A stretch of 64,000 nt of DNA. It comes from JAJACP01 sp964350245. GTDB lineage: Bacteria; Chlamydiota; Chlamydiia; Chlamydiales; JAAKFR01. Position 1 is the stretch's first letter; each line of letters opens with the position of its first letter. Location: contig CAYGJC010000008.1 of NCBI GenBank assembly GCA_964350245.1, positions 1 to 64,000 on the forward strand, in the 5' to 3' direction. Of the stretch, positions 8,000-16,413 are shown piece by piece. The notes beneath the pieces were generated by a model. It saw only the letters and a program-made list of their open reading frames with translations, searched no databases and had not been told where the DNA came from. The position numbers and the translations under genes are program-made.

Positions 8000-9873
8000 A
8001 AGAGCGTAAACAAGATGTGATTGTGGTGGGAGGAGGATTAGCGGGGCTAGCGGCTGCGATGCGTCTGGCTGAAAATGGGTGCCGTGTCAAACTCATTTCT
8101 GTCACAAAGGTGAAGCGGTCGCATTCGGTGTGCGCGCAGGGGGGCATTAATGCTGCACTCAATCTGAAGGGGGAGGACGACTCTCCTTTAATCCACGCCT
8201 ATGACACGATTAAAGGAGGGGATTTTCTCGCCAACCAGCCCCCGATTGTAGAGATGTGCATGGCTGCTCCTAAAATCATCCAGATGATGGACCGCTTTGG
8301 CTGTCCCTTCAACCGCACTCCAACAGGACATCTCGATGCCCGCCGTTTTGGGGGTACGCTTTATAACCGGACTGTCTTTTGCGGTGCCTCCACAGGGCAA
8401 CAGTTGATGTATACACTCGATGAACAGGTGCGCAGGTGGGAAGCGAAGGGACGTGTCGAAAAATTTGAAAATCATGAGTTTTTGCGCATTGTGCTGGATG
8501 AAAAGCAGCAGACGCGCGGCATTGTGTTGATGAATCTGTTCAATCAAAAAATTGAGAGGCTTCAAGCAGATGCTGTCGTATTTGCTACAGGAGGCCCCGG
8601 GTTGATTTTCAAGATGTCAACCAACTCTACCTTTTGTACAGGTGCGGCCAACGGGCGCCTGTATATGCAAGGGATGCGGTATGCCAACGGAGAGTTCATT
8701 CAGATTCATCCCTCAGCGATTCCCGGGCATGACAAGCTCCGTCTGATTTCTGAGTCGGTGCGGGGCGAGGGTGGACGGATCTGGGTGCCGGGCGATGCTT
8801 CCAAAACGATTGTGGCTCCAAACGGCGAGACGATTCCATGTGGCGAGACGGGAAAGCCGTGGTACTTTTTAGAAGAGATGTATCCTGGATATGGCAATCT
8901 GGTGAGTCGGGACGTCGGCGCGCGTGAGGTTTTGAGAGTGTGTGAAATGGGATTGGGTGTAGACGGACAAAGGCAAGTCTATCTCGATATCACCCATCTT
9001 CCCGAAGAGACAAAACACAAACTCGAAGCCGTTTTAGACATCTATCAAAAATTCACAGGAGAAGATCCCCGTGTCACACCCATGAAAATCTTTCCGGCTG
9101 TCCACTACTCGATGGGAGGGGCATGGGTGGATTGGCCGGCTGCGGATGCGGTTGATCGTGAGAGTCGTTTCCGCCAAATGACCAATCTAAAGGGATGTTT
9201 TAACTGCGGCGAATCGGATTATCAATATCATGGGGCCAATCGTCTAGGAGCCAACTCGCTACTCTCTTGCATGTATAGCGGCCTTGTTACAGGTGATGAA
9301 GTGCCGCGCTATTTAGAAGGGCTATCCGGAGAAGGAAAGGATTCGATTTTCACAGATGCAGTCAAGATAGAAGAGGCCTTCAAGGCCGATCTCCTTAAGA
9401 GAGAGGGCCCCGAAAATGTCCACAAGCTGCATGAAGAGCTCGCCGATGTTATGGTGCGCAACGTAACAGTGAAACGCTCCAACAAAGATCTTGCTGAGAC
9501 AATGAATAAGATTAAAGAGCTCAGGGAGCGTTATCAACGGATTTCTCTCGATGATCGGAGTCGGTTTGCCAACCAAACCTACCAGTTTGCGCATCAGTTC
9601 CAGTCAATGCTTGAGCTCGCTCTTGTGATCACAAAAGGAGCCCTTTTACGCGATGAGTTTCGTGGTTCCCATTTCAAGCCCGAATTTCCTGAGCGGGATG
9701 ATGTCAACTGGTTGAAGACAACCATTGCGACCTACGCTCCGGATGAGCCTGAGATCACCTATGAGCCGGTTGATACGCGCCACTTGGAACCTGTCACGCG
9801 AGACTACACGGTGGCAAAAAAAACCATTCCAGAATTAACCAACATTCCCCCTCATATTACGTTGCCCTTATGA
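7996..9873 (+). CDS. sdhA: Succinate dehydrogenase flavoprotein subunit
   Basis: The catalytic subunit of complex II, 625 residues from the ATG at 7996; a longer upstream frame exists but runs through sdhC and lacks homology. The FAD-binding motif is VVGGGLAGLAAAMRLAENG near the N-terminus, followed by SHSVCAQGGINAAL, which includes the histidine expected to hold FAD covalently. Substrate-site elements HPSAIPG and SESVRGEGG are intact, as is GANRLGANSLL. It oxidises succinate to fumarate at the cytoplasmic membrane face. Coupled to sdhC upstream and sdhB downstream by ATGA overlaps. Confidence 0.96.
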   Translation: MKERKQDVIVVGGGLAGLAAAMRLAENGCRVKLISVTKVKRSHSVCAQGGINAALNLKGEDDSPLIHAYDTIKGGDFLANQPPIVEMCMAAPKIIQMMDRFGCPFNRTPTGHLDARRFGGTLYNRTVFCGASTGQQLMYTLDEQVRRWEAKGRVEKFENHEFLRIVLDEKQQTRGIVLMNLFNQKIERLQADAVVFATGGPGLIFKMSTNSTFCTGAANGRLYMQGMRYANGEFIQIHPSAIPGHDKLRLISESVRGEGGRIWVPGDASKTIVAPNGETIPCGETGKPWYFLEEMYPGYGNLVSRDVGAREVLRVCEMGLGVDGQRQVYLDITHLPEETKHKLEAVLDIYQKFTGEDPRVTPMKIFPAVHYSMGGAWVDWPAADAVDRESRFRQMTNLKGCFNCGESDYQYHGANRLGANSLLSCMYSGLVTGDEVPRYLEGLSGEGKDSIFTDAVKIEEAFKADLLKREGPENVHKLHEELADVMVRNVTVKRSNKDLAETMNKIKELRERYQRISLDDRSRFANQTYQFAHQFQSMLELALVITKGALLRDEFRGSHFKPEFPERDDVNWLKTTIATYAPDEPEITYEPVDTRHLEPVTRDYTVAKKTIPELTNIPPHITLPL

Positions 9874-10637
9874 AAACATATCTCTTAAAAATTTATCGCG
9901 GTACACCTGAAAAGCAGTATTGGGAGGAGTTTGAGCTTCCCTTGCGGCCACGCGAAAATGTGATTAGCGCTCTAATGGAGATTCAGAAAAATCCCGTAAA
10001 CCGCAAAGGGGAGAAAGTTGAGCCGGTTGTTTGGGAGCAAGGGTGTTTAGAAGAGGTGTGCGGCTCATGCTCGATGCTCATCAACGGCTACCCGCGGCAA
10101 GCGTGCACGGCATTAATTGAGAATTACCTACGTGAGACAAAATCCAACGTGATCAAATTGGCTCCATTCACTAAATTTCCTTTGGTACGGGATCTCATTG
10201 TGGATAGAACCCGTATGTTTGAAAACCTCAAGCAGGTGCATGGGTGGATTGACACAGAAGGTTCTCGTGAAACCGGATATGGACCACTTGTCTCGCAGGC
10301 CAAACAAGAGGTGATGTACGCTCTTTCCACCTGTATGACATGTGGGTGTTGTTTAGAGGGGTGCCCTCAGGTGAATGAACGGTCGAAATTCATGGGGCCC
10401 GCAGCGGTGTCTCAAGTGCGCCTCTTCAACGCCCACCCTTCAGGCAAGCTACAACGACATGAAAGGCTCCGCCCCATGATGGAAGAGGAGGGGATCAGCG
10501 CTTGTGGAAATGCACAAAACTGTGTCGAGGTCTGTCCAAAAAATATCCCTTTGACCGATAGTATTGCGGTGATCGGCCGTGATGTCACGCTGCAAGCCTT
10601 TCGCGACCTATTTAGCTTTCAAGATCGAGAATCATGA
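9870..10637 (+). CDS. sdhB: Succinate dehydrogenase iron-sulfur subunit
   Basis: A 255-residue electron-transfer subunit. The N-terminal [2Fe-2S] domain shows CLEEVCGSCSMLING and a following cysteine in RQACTAL. The C-terminal ferredoxin-like domain shows CMTCGCCLEGCPQ and CGNAQNCVEVCPKNIPL for the [4Fe-4S] and [3Fe-4S] centres. It links SdhA to SdhC. The start overlaps the sdhA stop, and its own TGA overlaps the ATG of the downstream glycosyltransferase, extending the coupled operon to four genes. Confidence 0.96.
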   Translation: MKTYLLKIYRGTPEKQYWEEFELPLRPRENVISALMEIQKNPVNRKGEKVEPVVWEQGCLEEVCGSCSMLINGYPRQACTALIENYLRETKSNVIKLAPFTKFPLVRDLIVDRTRMFENLKQVHGWIDTEGSRETGYGPLVSQAKQEVMYALSTCMTCGCCLEGCPQVNERSKFMGPAAVSQVRLFNAHPSGKLQRHERLRPMMEEEGISACGNAQNCVEVCPKNIPLTDSIAVIGRDVTLQAFRDLFSFQDRES

Positions 10638-12052
10638 AACCATTTCATTTTCTGATTGGACTTCTCCTCCTTAAAGCCCTTGTTTTAGGGTGTGTCATCG
10701 CTTTTTATCCAGCTGGTCTCTCTCCAGATGAGGCGCAGTATTGGACTTGGTCCCAAGCTCTGGATTGGGGGTATTATTCAAAGCCACCCGGTATTGCGTG
10801 GCAGATTGGAGCGAGCTCTGCACTTCTTGGTAACACTGTGCTCGGAGTCCGTTTTGGAGCGCTTGTGATCGCCTTTTTTCTTGCTCTTGCTGTGTACTAT
10901 CTAGCCCGTCAGGTGAATTTAAATGAAAAAACGGCGTTTTGGGCGGGCGTAGCCATGGCTTTCTCTCCCCTAGGCGTGTATCTCTCTCTGGCCGCTACAA
11001 CCGATGGAGGGGCGATTCTCTTTCTTGTTCTCGGGATTGCCGCAGCCGTCCGATGTAACTACCCAATGGCCGGCGTATGGATCCTCTTTGGAGCGCTCTA
11101 TAAATGGACCGCTTTTGCACTCTGGCCCTTCACCTTGGTTTTCCTTCTCTTTTTTCCTTCCATGCGCAGGTGGAGCATCATCTGGGGCATTTTAATCTCT
11201 TTAGTTGCCCTACTTCCTCCGGTTTATTGGAATCTAGCCCATGATTGGGTCACTTTTAAGCATGTAGCAGGCGCTTTAGGAACCGCTCCTCGTGCCAACT
11301 TTTTTGACTTTTTAGGAGCACAGATCGGCCTTCTGTCGCCCATTTTCTTTGTGCTTCTCCTTCTTGCTTACGTTCGTTTAGTCAAAAGTCGGGAACGCTC
11401 GCTACTTTTTTGCGCCGCTTTCCCGTTTGCTATTCTTTTCTATTTGGGAGCCGCTCTTTTTAATAAAATCCAACCTAACTGGGCCGCTTATCTCATGCCT
11501 CCCGCCATGGTGCTCATTGCATGGGCCGCGTATGCACGTCATCGTCTTTGGCTCCATATTGGTGTGTGGGTGTCCATAGCGACTGTTTGCGCCGCTTTTT
11601 TTGTGCCATGGATCGCGTTTAGACATTCTTTGGGATGGGATCGACTTGCGCCTGCCCTTGAGCAGGCCGGCTATGACCCACAAACCGATTTTTTAATGGG
11701 AGAGAAGTATCAAGCGGCGAGTCTACTGAGTTTTTATTCTCCTGAGCAAAAGCGGGCCTATTTTTTCAACGTTGGGGGTACACGTAAAAATCAGTTTTCC
11801 TTTTGGCCTCAAATGGAAGAGAGCGAGATTGGAAAAAGTGGGTATTTTGTCGTGATTGAGAAGGCAAAACTTGAAGCGCATCAGTGGTATGAGAGTCACT
11901 ACACCGAGCGGCTGGCTCCCTATTTTGAGTCGGTTTCGTTTGTGGGAGCGTACCCTCTCTACTTTGTTGACGGGAAGCCTGTCAAAGAGGCGCTGATTTT
12001 CAAGTGTGAGGGGTATCTAGGGGGCGCTCCTGCAGATCCAGAAGTGTACTAG
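10634..12052 (+). CDS. ArnT/PMT-like membrane glycosyltransferase (GT39/GT83-type)
   Basis: A 472-residue polytopic protein with about ten transmembrane helices between residues 5 and 345 and a C-terminal soluble part. The first extramembrane loop has LSPDEAQYWTWSQ, the acidic-pair motif (D-E) typical of dolichyl/undecaprenyl-phosphate-sugar transferases of the PMT_2 type. Such enzymes add a lipid-carried sugar to lipid A or protein on the periplasmic side; the acceptor here is unknown. ATGA overlap with sdhB suggests co-transcription, although no functional link to succinate dehydrogenase is expected. Its 3' end overlaps the convergent lplA by 53 bases. Confidence 0.8.
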   Translation: MKPFHFLIGLLLLKALVLGCVIAFYPAGLSPDEAQYWTWSQALDWGYYSKPPGIAWQIGASSALLGNTVLGVRFGALVIAFFLALAVYYLARQVNLNEKTAFWAGVAMAFSPLGVYLSLAATTDGGAILFLVLGIAAAVRCNYPMAGVWILFGALYKWTAFALWPFTLVFLLFFPSMRRWSIIWGILISLVALLPPVYWNLAHDWVTFKHVAGALGTAPRANFFDFLGAQIGLLSPIFFVLLLLAYVRLVKSRERSLLFCAAFPFAILFYLGAALFNKIQPNWAAYLMPPAMVLIAWAAYARHRLWLHIGVWVSIATVCAAFFVPWIAFRHSLGWDRLAPALEQAGYDPQTDFLMGEKYQAASLLSFYSPEQKRAYFFNVGGTRKNQFSFWPQMEESEIGKSGYFVVIEKAKLEAHQWYESHYTERLAPYFESVSFVGAYPLYFVDGKPVKEALIFKCEGYLGGAPADPEVY

Positions 12053-12725
12053 CTTTGCGGTGAGGGCGGGCTAAAATCTCGTGTACATCCCCTTCAGAGG
12101 CGATTTCAGCATCAAAATGTGCCATCAGATGTGTGCAAAGTGCGTTTAGGAGGCTCTCTTTTTTAGGAAAAAGAGGACGGAGCGTACAAAGAAAATCGTG
12201 GTGCGGACGGCTCTGGCGGTATTCAGGGCGTCTTTTTGGTAAAAGTAGATACTCCATTTTAGCCGGATCATAATCCCATAAAAAGGAGGTGTGGTGGAGC
12301 CACCGCCCTTTCTGGATATACTGAGCGTTGCCACCAAATTTCTTTTTACCAAATACATAATCATTTTCGCGCGCTTGAAACCCTTTGAAAAGGGGGCTGT
12401 AGAGCTTTTCTGACCACTCAAGAATCGGTCTAGGCTGCGGGGCCACTCCCATATCAGCGCTGTTGCAGATAAACGTCACAAACACGGTTTTGGGATCGAT
12501 GTAGACTGTCCCACCTCCACTAAACCGTTTGATCACAGGAATGTGATCGCGCTCCACCTTTTTGAGATCGAGGAGTTCGGGAGCTTTTCCTGAGATACCC
12601 ATCACAATAGCCGGAGGCGCTTCAGTGTTGAGCAGACACCAATTGCCTGTATCAGCGCGCAAAAGCGCCTCCTCAATACGGAGCTGCTCTAGGATCGGCA
12701 CATGTGTTAAATTAAGTAGCTGCAT
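12000..12725 (-). CDS. lplA: Lipoate-protein ligase A family protein
   Basis: A 241-residue BPL/LplA/LipB-fold protein. The lipoyl-AMP binding motif is visible as KRFSGGGTVYID and the catalytic-lysine region as FGKKKFGGNAQYIQK. It would attach scavenged lipoate to the E2 subunits of 2-oxoacid dehydrogenases or to GcvH. The start at 12725 lies 14 bases inside the end of mnmG, so it is the distal gene of an mnmG-lplA unit, the order seen in Chlamydia (CT498-CT499). Its 3' end overlaps the convergent glycosyltransferase, leaving no space for a separate terminator. Confidence 0.88.
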   Translation of the reverse strand: MQLLNLTHVPILEQLRIEEALLRADTGNWCLLNTEAPPAIVMGISGKAPELLDLKKVERDHIPVIKRFSGGGTVYIDPKTVFVTFICNSADMGVAPQPRPILEWSEKLYSPLFKGFQARENDYVFGKKKFGGNAQYIQKGRWLHHTSFLWDYDPAKMEYLLLPKRRPEYRQSRPHHDFLCTLRPLFPKKESLLNALCTHLMAHFDAEIASEGDVHEILARPHRKASTLLDLQERPLDTPHT

Positions 12726-14538
12726 GATTTTTCAGCGCAATCATTAAAACTTGGATATCGGCAGGAGAGACGCCCGAGATGCGGGAAGCTTGCCCGATTG
12801 TCTGTGGGGTAAAATGGGCCAGTTTTTCCTTGGCTTCGTTGCGCAGGCCCACAATTTGAGTAAAATCGAGATGAGGGGGGATGGTCAGCTTTTCTGTATG
12901 GATTGACCGGGAGATATCTTGATTCTGTCTCTCAATATAGCCGGCATACTTTAAGTTTAGCTCAATTTGAAAATTGATTTCTGCGCCGTGATCTTCGACT
13001 TCTGGGTACTCAGCCATCAATGAGGCGTAGGTATTTTCAGGCCTGCAGAGTAGCTGGGCCAGTGAAGCTCCTTTACCCCGTACCTGTTTAAAAACCTTTT
13101 TGAGCCTTTCTGTTTCCGTTTCGATCAGCGCTTGTTTGGCTACTGTTTTTTGGTAACACGTCTCATCCACAAGTCCGAGCGCGTAGCCGTGGTGACGGAG
13201 GCGTTGATCGGCGTTATCTTGTCTAAGAAGTAGGCGGTGCTCGGCGCGTGAGGTGAACATTCGGTACGGCTCATCGAGAGTTTTGGTGATCAGATCGTCG
13301 ATCATCACCCCAATATAGGCCTCGTGCCGCTGCAGAACAAAGGGCTCTTTGCCCAGCACTTTTCCTGCAGCATTGACTCCCGCAATGAGCCCTTGAGCGG
13401 CTGCCTCTTCATAGCCGGTGGTGCCATTGATCTGACCGGCAAAATAGAGTCCTTCGATCGATTTTGTCTCTAATGTCGGGCCAATCTGCCCACTAACCGC
13501 ATAGTCATATTCAATCGCATAAGCAGGTCGCATGATCTGCGCTTTTTCAAGGCCTGCAATCGATTGGATCATATCGATTTGCACATCGAAGGGAAGCGAA
13601 GAGGAGATTCCGTTGACATAGACCTCTTCTGTATGAAGTCCTTCCGGTTCCAGGAAGATTTGGTGTCGCTCTTTGTCGGCAAAGCGGACCACTTTATCCT
13701 CGATAGAAGGACAATAGCGTGGACCTACTCCTTCAATTTTGCCTGCATAAAGAGGGGATCTATGGAGGTTAGCTTCGATGATCTCTTTTGTTTGGGGCGA
13801 GGTGTAGGTGATCCAGCACGAAATTTGCTCGGGTCTTTCAAAGGATTCTTGATCGTAGGAAAAGCGGATGTCCTTTTCGGGTGGCTGTTCTTCGGTTTTG
13901 GAAAAATCGATGGTCCGTTTGTTGACGCGGGGAGGGGTGCCTGTTTTCAGTCTACCGAGGTGAAAGCCGTGCTCCTTCAAGCAAGCAGAAAGGCCAACAG
14001 AGGGCTTGTCTCCTGCCCTGCCGCCCGAGTAGTTTTTTTCACCGATATGGAGTAAGCCCCGCATAAAGGTCCCTGAAGAGAGGATCACCGCTTTTCCATC
14101 AAAATGGATTCCTTCTTGCGTCAGAACGCCGGTGATGCGCCCCTCTTCAACAGAGAAAGATTCGATGGTGGCTTGGAAGATGTGGAGGTTGGGCTCTTTT
14201 TCGAGGCGAGATTTCATCTCAAGGGCATAGGCGGCCTTGTCTGCTTGTGCGCGTGGGGCCCAGACAGCCGGACCCTTGGTGGCGTTAAGCATGCGGAATT
14301 GAATGCCTGTGCGGTCAATCACCTTGCCCATTTCACCGCCCAGAGCGTCAATTTCGCGTACCATGTGCCCTTTACCGACCCCACCGATGGCAGGGTTGCA
14401 GCTCATTTTGGCAATGGTATCGAGATTCATTGTCAAAAGAAGAGTAGAAGCGCCCCTCCGAGCCGAGGCAAAAGCCGCTTCGCAACCTGCATGGCCGGCA
14501 CCCACGACAATGACATCAAACTCATCTGGATAGTGCAT
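12712..14538 (-). CDS. mnmG: tRNA uridine-5-carboxymethylaminomethyl modification enzyme MnmG (GidA)
   Basis: A 608-residue FAD protein that, with MnmE, installs carboxymethylaminomethyl on U34 of certain tRNAs. Visible signatures are the N-terminal dinucleotide-binding GAGHAGCEAA, MSCNPAIGGVGKGHM, the GidA signature region YSGGRAGDKPSVGLSA and RLKTGTPPRV, and the C-terminal helical domain ending in RISGVSPADIQVLMIALK. Length is normal for the family. It follows a 29-codon basic gene after five bases and precedes lplA with a 14-base overlap. Large open frames on the opposite strand over this gene are shadows. Confidence 0.96.
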   Translation of the reverse strand: MHYPDEFDVIVVGAGHAGCEAAFASARRGASTLLLTMNLDTIAKMSCNPAIGGVGKGHMVREIDALGGEMGKVIDRTGIQFRMLNATKGPAVWAPRAQADKAAYALEMKSRLEKEPNLHIFQATIESFSVEEGRITGVLTQEGIHFDGKAVILSSGTFMRGLLHIGEKNYSGGRAGDKPSVGLSACLKEHGFHLGRLKTGTPPRVNKRTIDFSKTEEQPPEKDIRFSYDQESFERPEQISCWITYTSPQTKEIIEANLHRSPLYAGKIEGVGPRYCPSIEDKVVRFADKERHQIFLEPEGLHTEEVYVNGISSSLPFDVQIDMIQSIAGLEKAQIMRPAYAIEYDYAVSGQIGPTLETKSIEGLYFAGQINGTTGYEEAAAQGLIAGVNAAGKVLGKEPFVLQRHEAYIGVMIDDLITKTLDEPYRMFTSRAEHRLLLRQDNADQRLRHHGYALGLVDETCYQKTVAKQALIETETERLKKVFKQVRGKGASLAQLLCRPENTYASLMAEYPEVEDHGAEINFQIELNLKYAGYIERQNQDISRSIHTEKLTIPPHLDFTQIVGLRNEAKEKLAHFTPQTIGQASRISGVSPADIQVLMIALKNHAAT

Positions 14539-14543
14539 AAAAA

Positions 14544-14633
14544 TTATTTATTTTTATGGCGATCGCGACGGCGTCTTTTCTTTCTTTTGTGCTTGGCGAT
14601 TTTGTATTTTCTTTTTTTCTTTACAGAGGACAT
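14544..14633 (-). CDS. 29-residue highly basic protein, AURKAIP1/COX24 (mS38)-like
   Basis: Thirty codons including the stop run from an ATG at 14633 to TAA at 14544. The product starts MSSVKKKRKYKIAKHK and ends RRRRDRHKNK, with about 20 of 29 residues Lys or Arg. The pattern of a short hydrophobic start, then K-K/R-R-K-x-K-x-x-K-H-K-x-x-K, matches small bacterial AURKAIP1/COX24-domain proteins related to mitochondrial ribosomal protein mS38. These are thought to be small-subunit ribosomal proteins. The gene ends five bases before mnmG. The Shine-Dalgarno is weak. Function is inferred from pattern only; ribosome profiling or proteomics would settle expression. Confidence 0.7.
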   Translation of the reverse strand: MSSVKKKRKYKIAKHKRKKRRRRDRHKNK

Positions 14634-14713
14634 CGTGAACCCAAGAAATTATATGTTAGCGTCGGAGATGTTACTGGATTTCTCAGTACTAGTCCAGACA
14701 AATGTGCTTTAAT

Positions 14714-14740
14714 GAGGCAGCCCGATTGGGAAACTGCCTC
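14714..14740 (-). terminator. Hairpin downstream of the 14753-15799 gene
   Basis: GAGGCAG at 14714-14720 pairs perfectly with CTGCCTC at 14734-14740, and an inner CCC/GGG pairing extends the stem. It lies 13 bases after the stop of the leftward gene. No clear U-tract follows on that strand, so termination is only a guess. Confidence 0.4.
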
Positions 14741-14752
14741 AAGATTATTTGA

Positions 14753-15799
14753 TCAAGTAGGCAGGGAGAGTTTATTCAAAATTGCAAGTGGTTTTTCAGG
14801 CTCATCCTTTTCAAACCAAGGGAAGTATCGCTGATCACCCAAGCTCCACCCACATTGCTTCACATAGTCACAATGGTTATTAAATAAATTTCTCCACCCG
14901 GATTGGATAGTTCCTTCCTGGTAAAAACACTGCGAATGCTGTTTATTATCAGAGCAGTTTCGAACCATTTGATAAACTCGTGTATGAAGCACAACCCATC
15001 TATACTGGTAAGAATGCTGACATCCAAAATCAAAAGACTCAGCAAAACATTTAGGCAATTTGCGTTGCATATGAGGCATGTCATCACAAGTAAGGCAAAC
15101 AAGAGCGTAACTGAGTTTCAAGCATGTATCAGCGATTGTAGCTTTTTCGTTGTCAGCCCACGGGTCCTCTAGCCGATCTTGTTTATAAATTGCCGGTTGA
15201 AGTTTTAAGGGGTTACCCCGATCGTCAGTCTCTTGGAATCCGACGAGCCTTCTAGGAGGATTTACAATTTTGAGAAGTTTTGGAAGCCAAGTCTCAAGAA
15301 AAATAAAACTAAGTCGCGCAATTTCGGGGTTTGAAGGATGCTGATTAGACGCTTCAAAACATCCCCAAGAAAAACGGGTTACTTCAGGATGATCAGCAAG
15401 AGTTGTACGAGCGAATTCTAATGCCTCACGGCTGGTGTTTTCTTGAGTCAATAAGCTGCTAAGTCCTTGGTTATCTGGTGCATGATTACTTGCCTGGCTC
15501 TTGCGCTTTACAGAAACAACTATGCCAATAATAAGAAAAGCAATTCCTCCTCCGCCTCCTGCGGACATCAGGATAATTGCATGAACTTGATTGAGATGAC
15601 TAAGAGATCCTGCTGCCCACCACCCTTGTTGAGCGCCCAAAGCTCCTATCCCGACTCCGGCTGCAACTAAGCTACCTATTCCTACAATGATCAAAATCGC
15701 ACACCCGTAAGTTCTCAATTTTGAGGGGGAATGACTTGAATGCCGATCATTGGGGGTTGCTCGAGTCGTTTCTGCGGGAGCAGCTGCTGAACTGGCCAT
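14753..15799 (-). CDS. Candidate inclusion-membrane (Inc-like) protein with bilobed hydrophobic domain
   Basis: I recognise no enzyme family in this 348-residue protein. A polar, Ser/Ala/Pro-rich 30-residue N-terminus is followed by two closely spaced hydrophobic segments (about 31-55 and 72-96) separated by a short loop, then a 250-residue soluble region. This bilobed pattern without a classical signal peptide is the hallmark of chlamydial Inc proteins, which are secreted by the type III system into the vacuole membrane. The soluble part contains many cysteines and histidines (for example GCQHSYQYR and NCSDNKQHSQC). Start at 15799 has AGAGG upstream. It lies between mnmG and IS remnants, away from conserved order. 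Inc assignment is inference from topology. Confidence 0.6.
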   Translation of the reverse strand: MASSAAAPAETTRATPNDRHSSHSPSKLRTYGCAILIIVGIGSLVAAGVGIGALGAQQGWWAAGSLSHLNQVHAIILMSAGGGGGIAFLIIGIVVSVKRKSQASNHAPDNQGLSSLLTQENTSREALEFARTTLADHPEVTRFSWGCFEASNQHPSNPEIARLSFIFLETWLPKLLKIVNPPRRLVGFQETDDRGNPLKLQPAIYKQDRLEDPWADNEKATIADTCLKLSYALVCLTCDDMPHMQRKLPKCFAESFDFGCQHSYQYRWVVLHTRVYQMVRNCSDNKQHSQCFYQEGTIQSGWRNLFNNHCDYVKQCGWSLGDQRYFPWFEKDEPEKPLAILNKLSLPT

Positions 15800-15910
15800 T
15801 TTTGGTTACCTCTATTTAGTTTTAGCGCCATTGTACAAAAGATTTATTAAATATATATTAAGACAAAAGTAAAATAATTGATTGGCATTTTGCGTTTTCG
15901 GAGAGAGTTT

Positions 15911-16094
15911 TGTAGTGTTCCCCTATTTTTTGGACAGAAAAATTTCTTATGCAGCTTGACTTTGACTCAATCGAAATTCTTCGGGAGTTAGGTATCCAAG
16001 AGCCGAGTGTGGTCGCTCTCTATGATACACATCTAGAAAGTCTCCAATTGCCACAAATGCCTCATCTTGGCTTTTAAATGGTCTTGTTGCGTAA
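15911..16094 (-). mobile_element. IS3-family remnant: transposase C-terminus and terminal repeat
   Basis: Reading leftward, a frame from about 16094 to the TAA at 15947 encodes YATRPFKSQDEAF, then VYHRERPHSALGYLTPEEF, the end of an IS3-family OrfB (DDE integrase) with its typical ERPHSALGYLTP motif. After the stop, 15911-15936 (TGTAGTGTTCCCC, then an A/T run and TGGACA) looks like an IS3-type terminal inverted repeat. The rest of the transposase is missing; upstream sequence is replaced by an IS5-like fragment. It is not functional. Confidence 0.72.
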
Positions 16095-16126
16095 ATAGTC
16101 ACGGATGAAGACCTTTCTTTGCCGGC

Positions 16127-16393
16127 CTTGTTGCGTAATTCCATCCAGGGAGGGATGAAGGATGAAAATATCGGTCTTGCTGGACCATAACTTTATGATG
16201 ATACCCATCTTCCTCTAGGCATTCCAAGATTGTTTATTCTGTTAATCACCAAGCATTTAGCATACACTTCTGCCTTCTGATAACACAGCTTTCTGCAGCT
16301 TAAGTTATCCCCAAACAATCTTTTAAAGCGAAACATTGCTAACTGGCCAATCAAGGGAAAGTGTCGCATGATCCCAATGATTTGACCATTCAA
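16127..16393 (-). mobile_element. IS5-like transposase C-terminal remnant
   Basis: A leftward frame (stop at 16193) contains MFRFKRLFGDNLSCRK and AEVYAKCLVINRINNLGMP, which resembles the C-terminal end of IS5-group DDE transposases (pattern Y/F-R-x-K-x-L-x-G, then N-x-x-x-x-LGMP). The N-terminal catalytic part is absent because dnaB ends just upstream at 16414. The 12-mer CTTGTTGCGTAA at 16127-16138 may be the element end; the same 12-mer at 16083-16094 lies inside the IS3 fragment. Confidence 0.5.
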
Positions 16394-16413
16394 AAATGGG
16401 TCCGAGGGGATAA

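Noticed and set aside
13564..14055. 163-codon open frame on the plus strand
   Set aside because: Antisense shadow of mnmG.
14104..14712. 202-codon open frame on the plus strand
   Set aside because: It lies antisense to mnmG and the small basic gene, has no homology-like motifs, and mirrors their codon pattern.
16083..16138. CTTGTTGCGTAA direct repeat as a target-site duplication
   Set aside because: Copies are only 44 bases apart with no element between them; one copy is simply the YATR codons of the IS3 transposase tail. Reported only as a junction marker.
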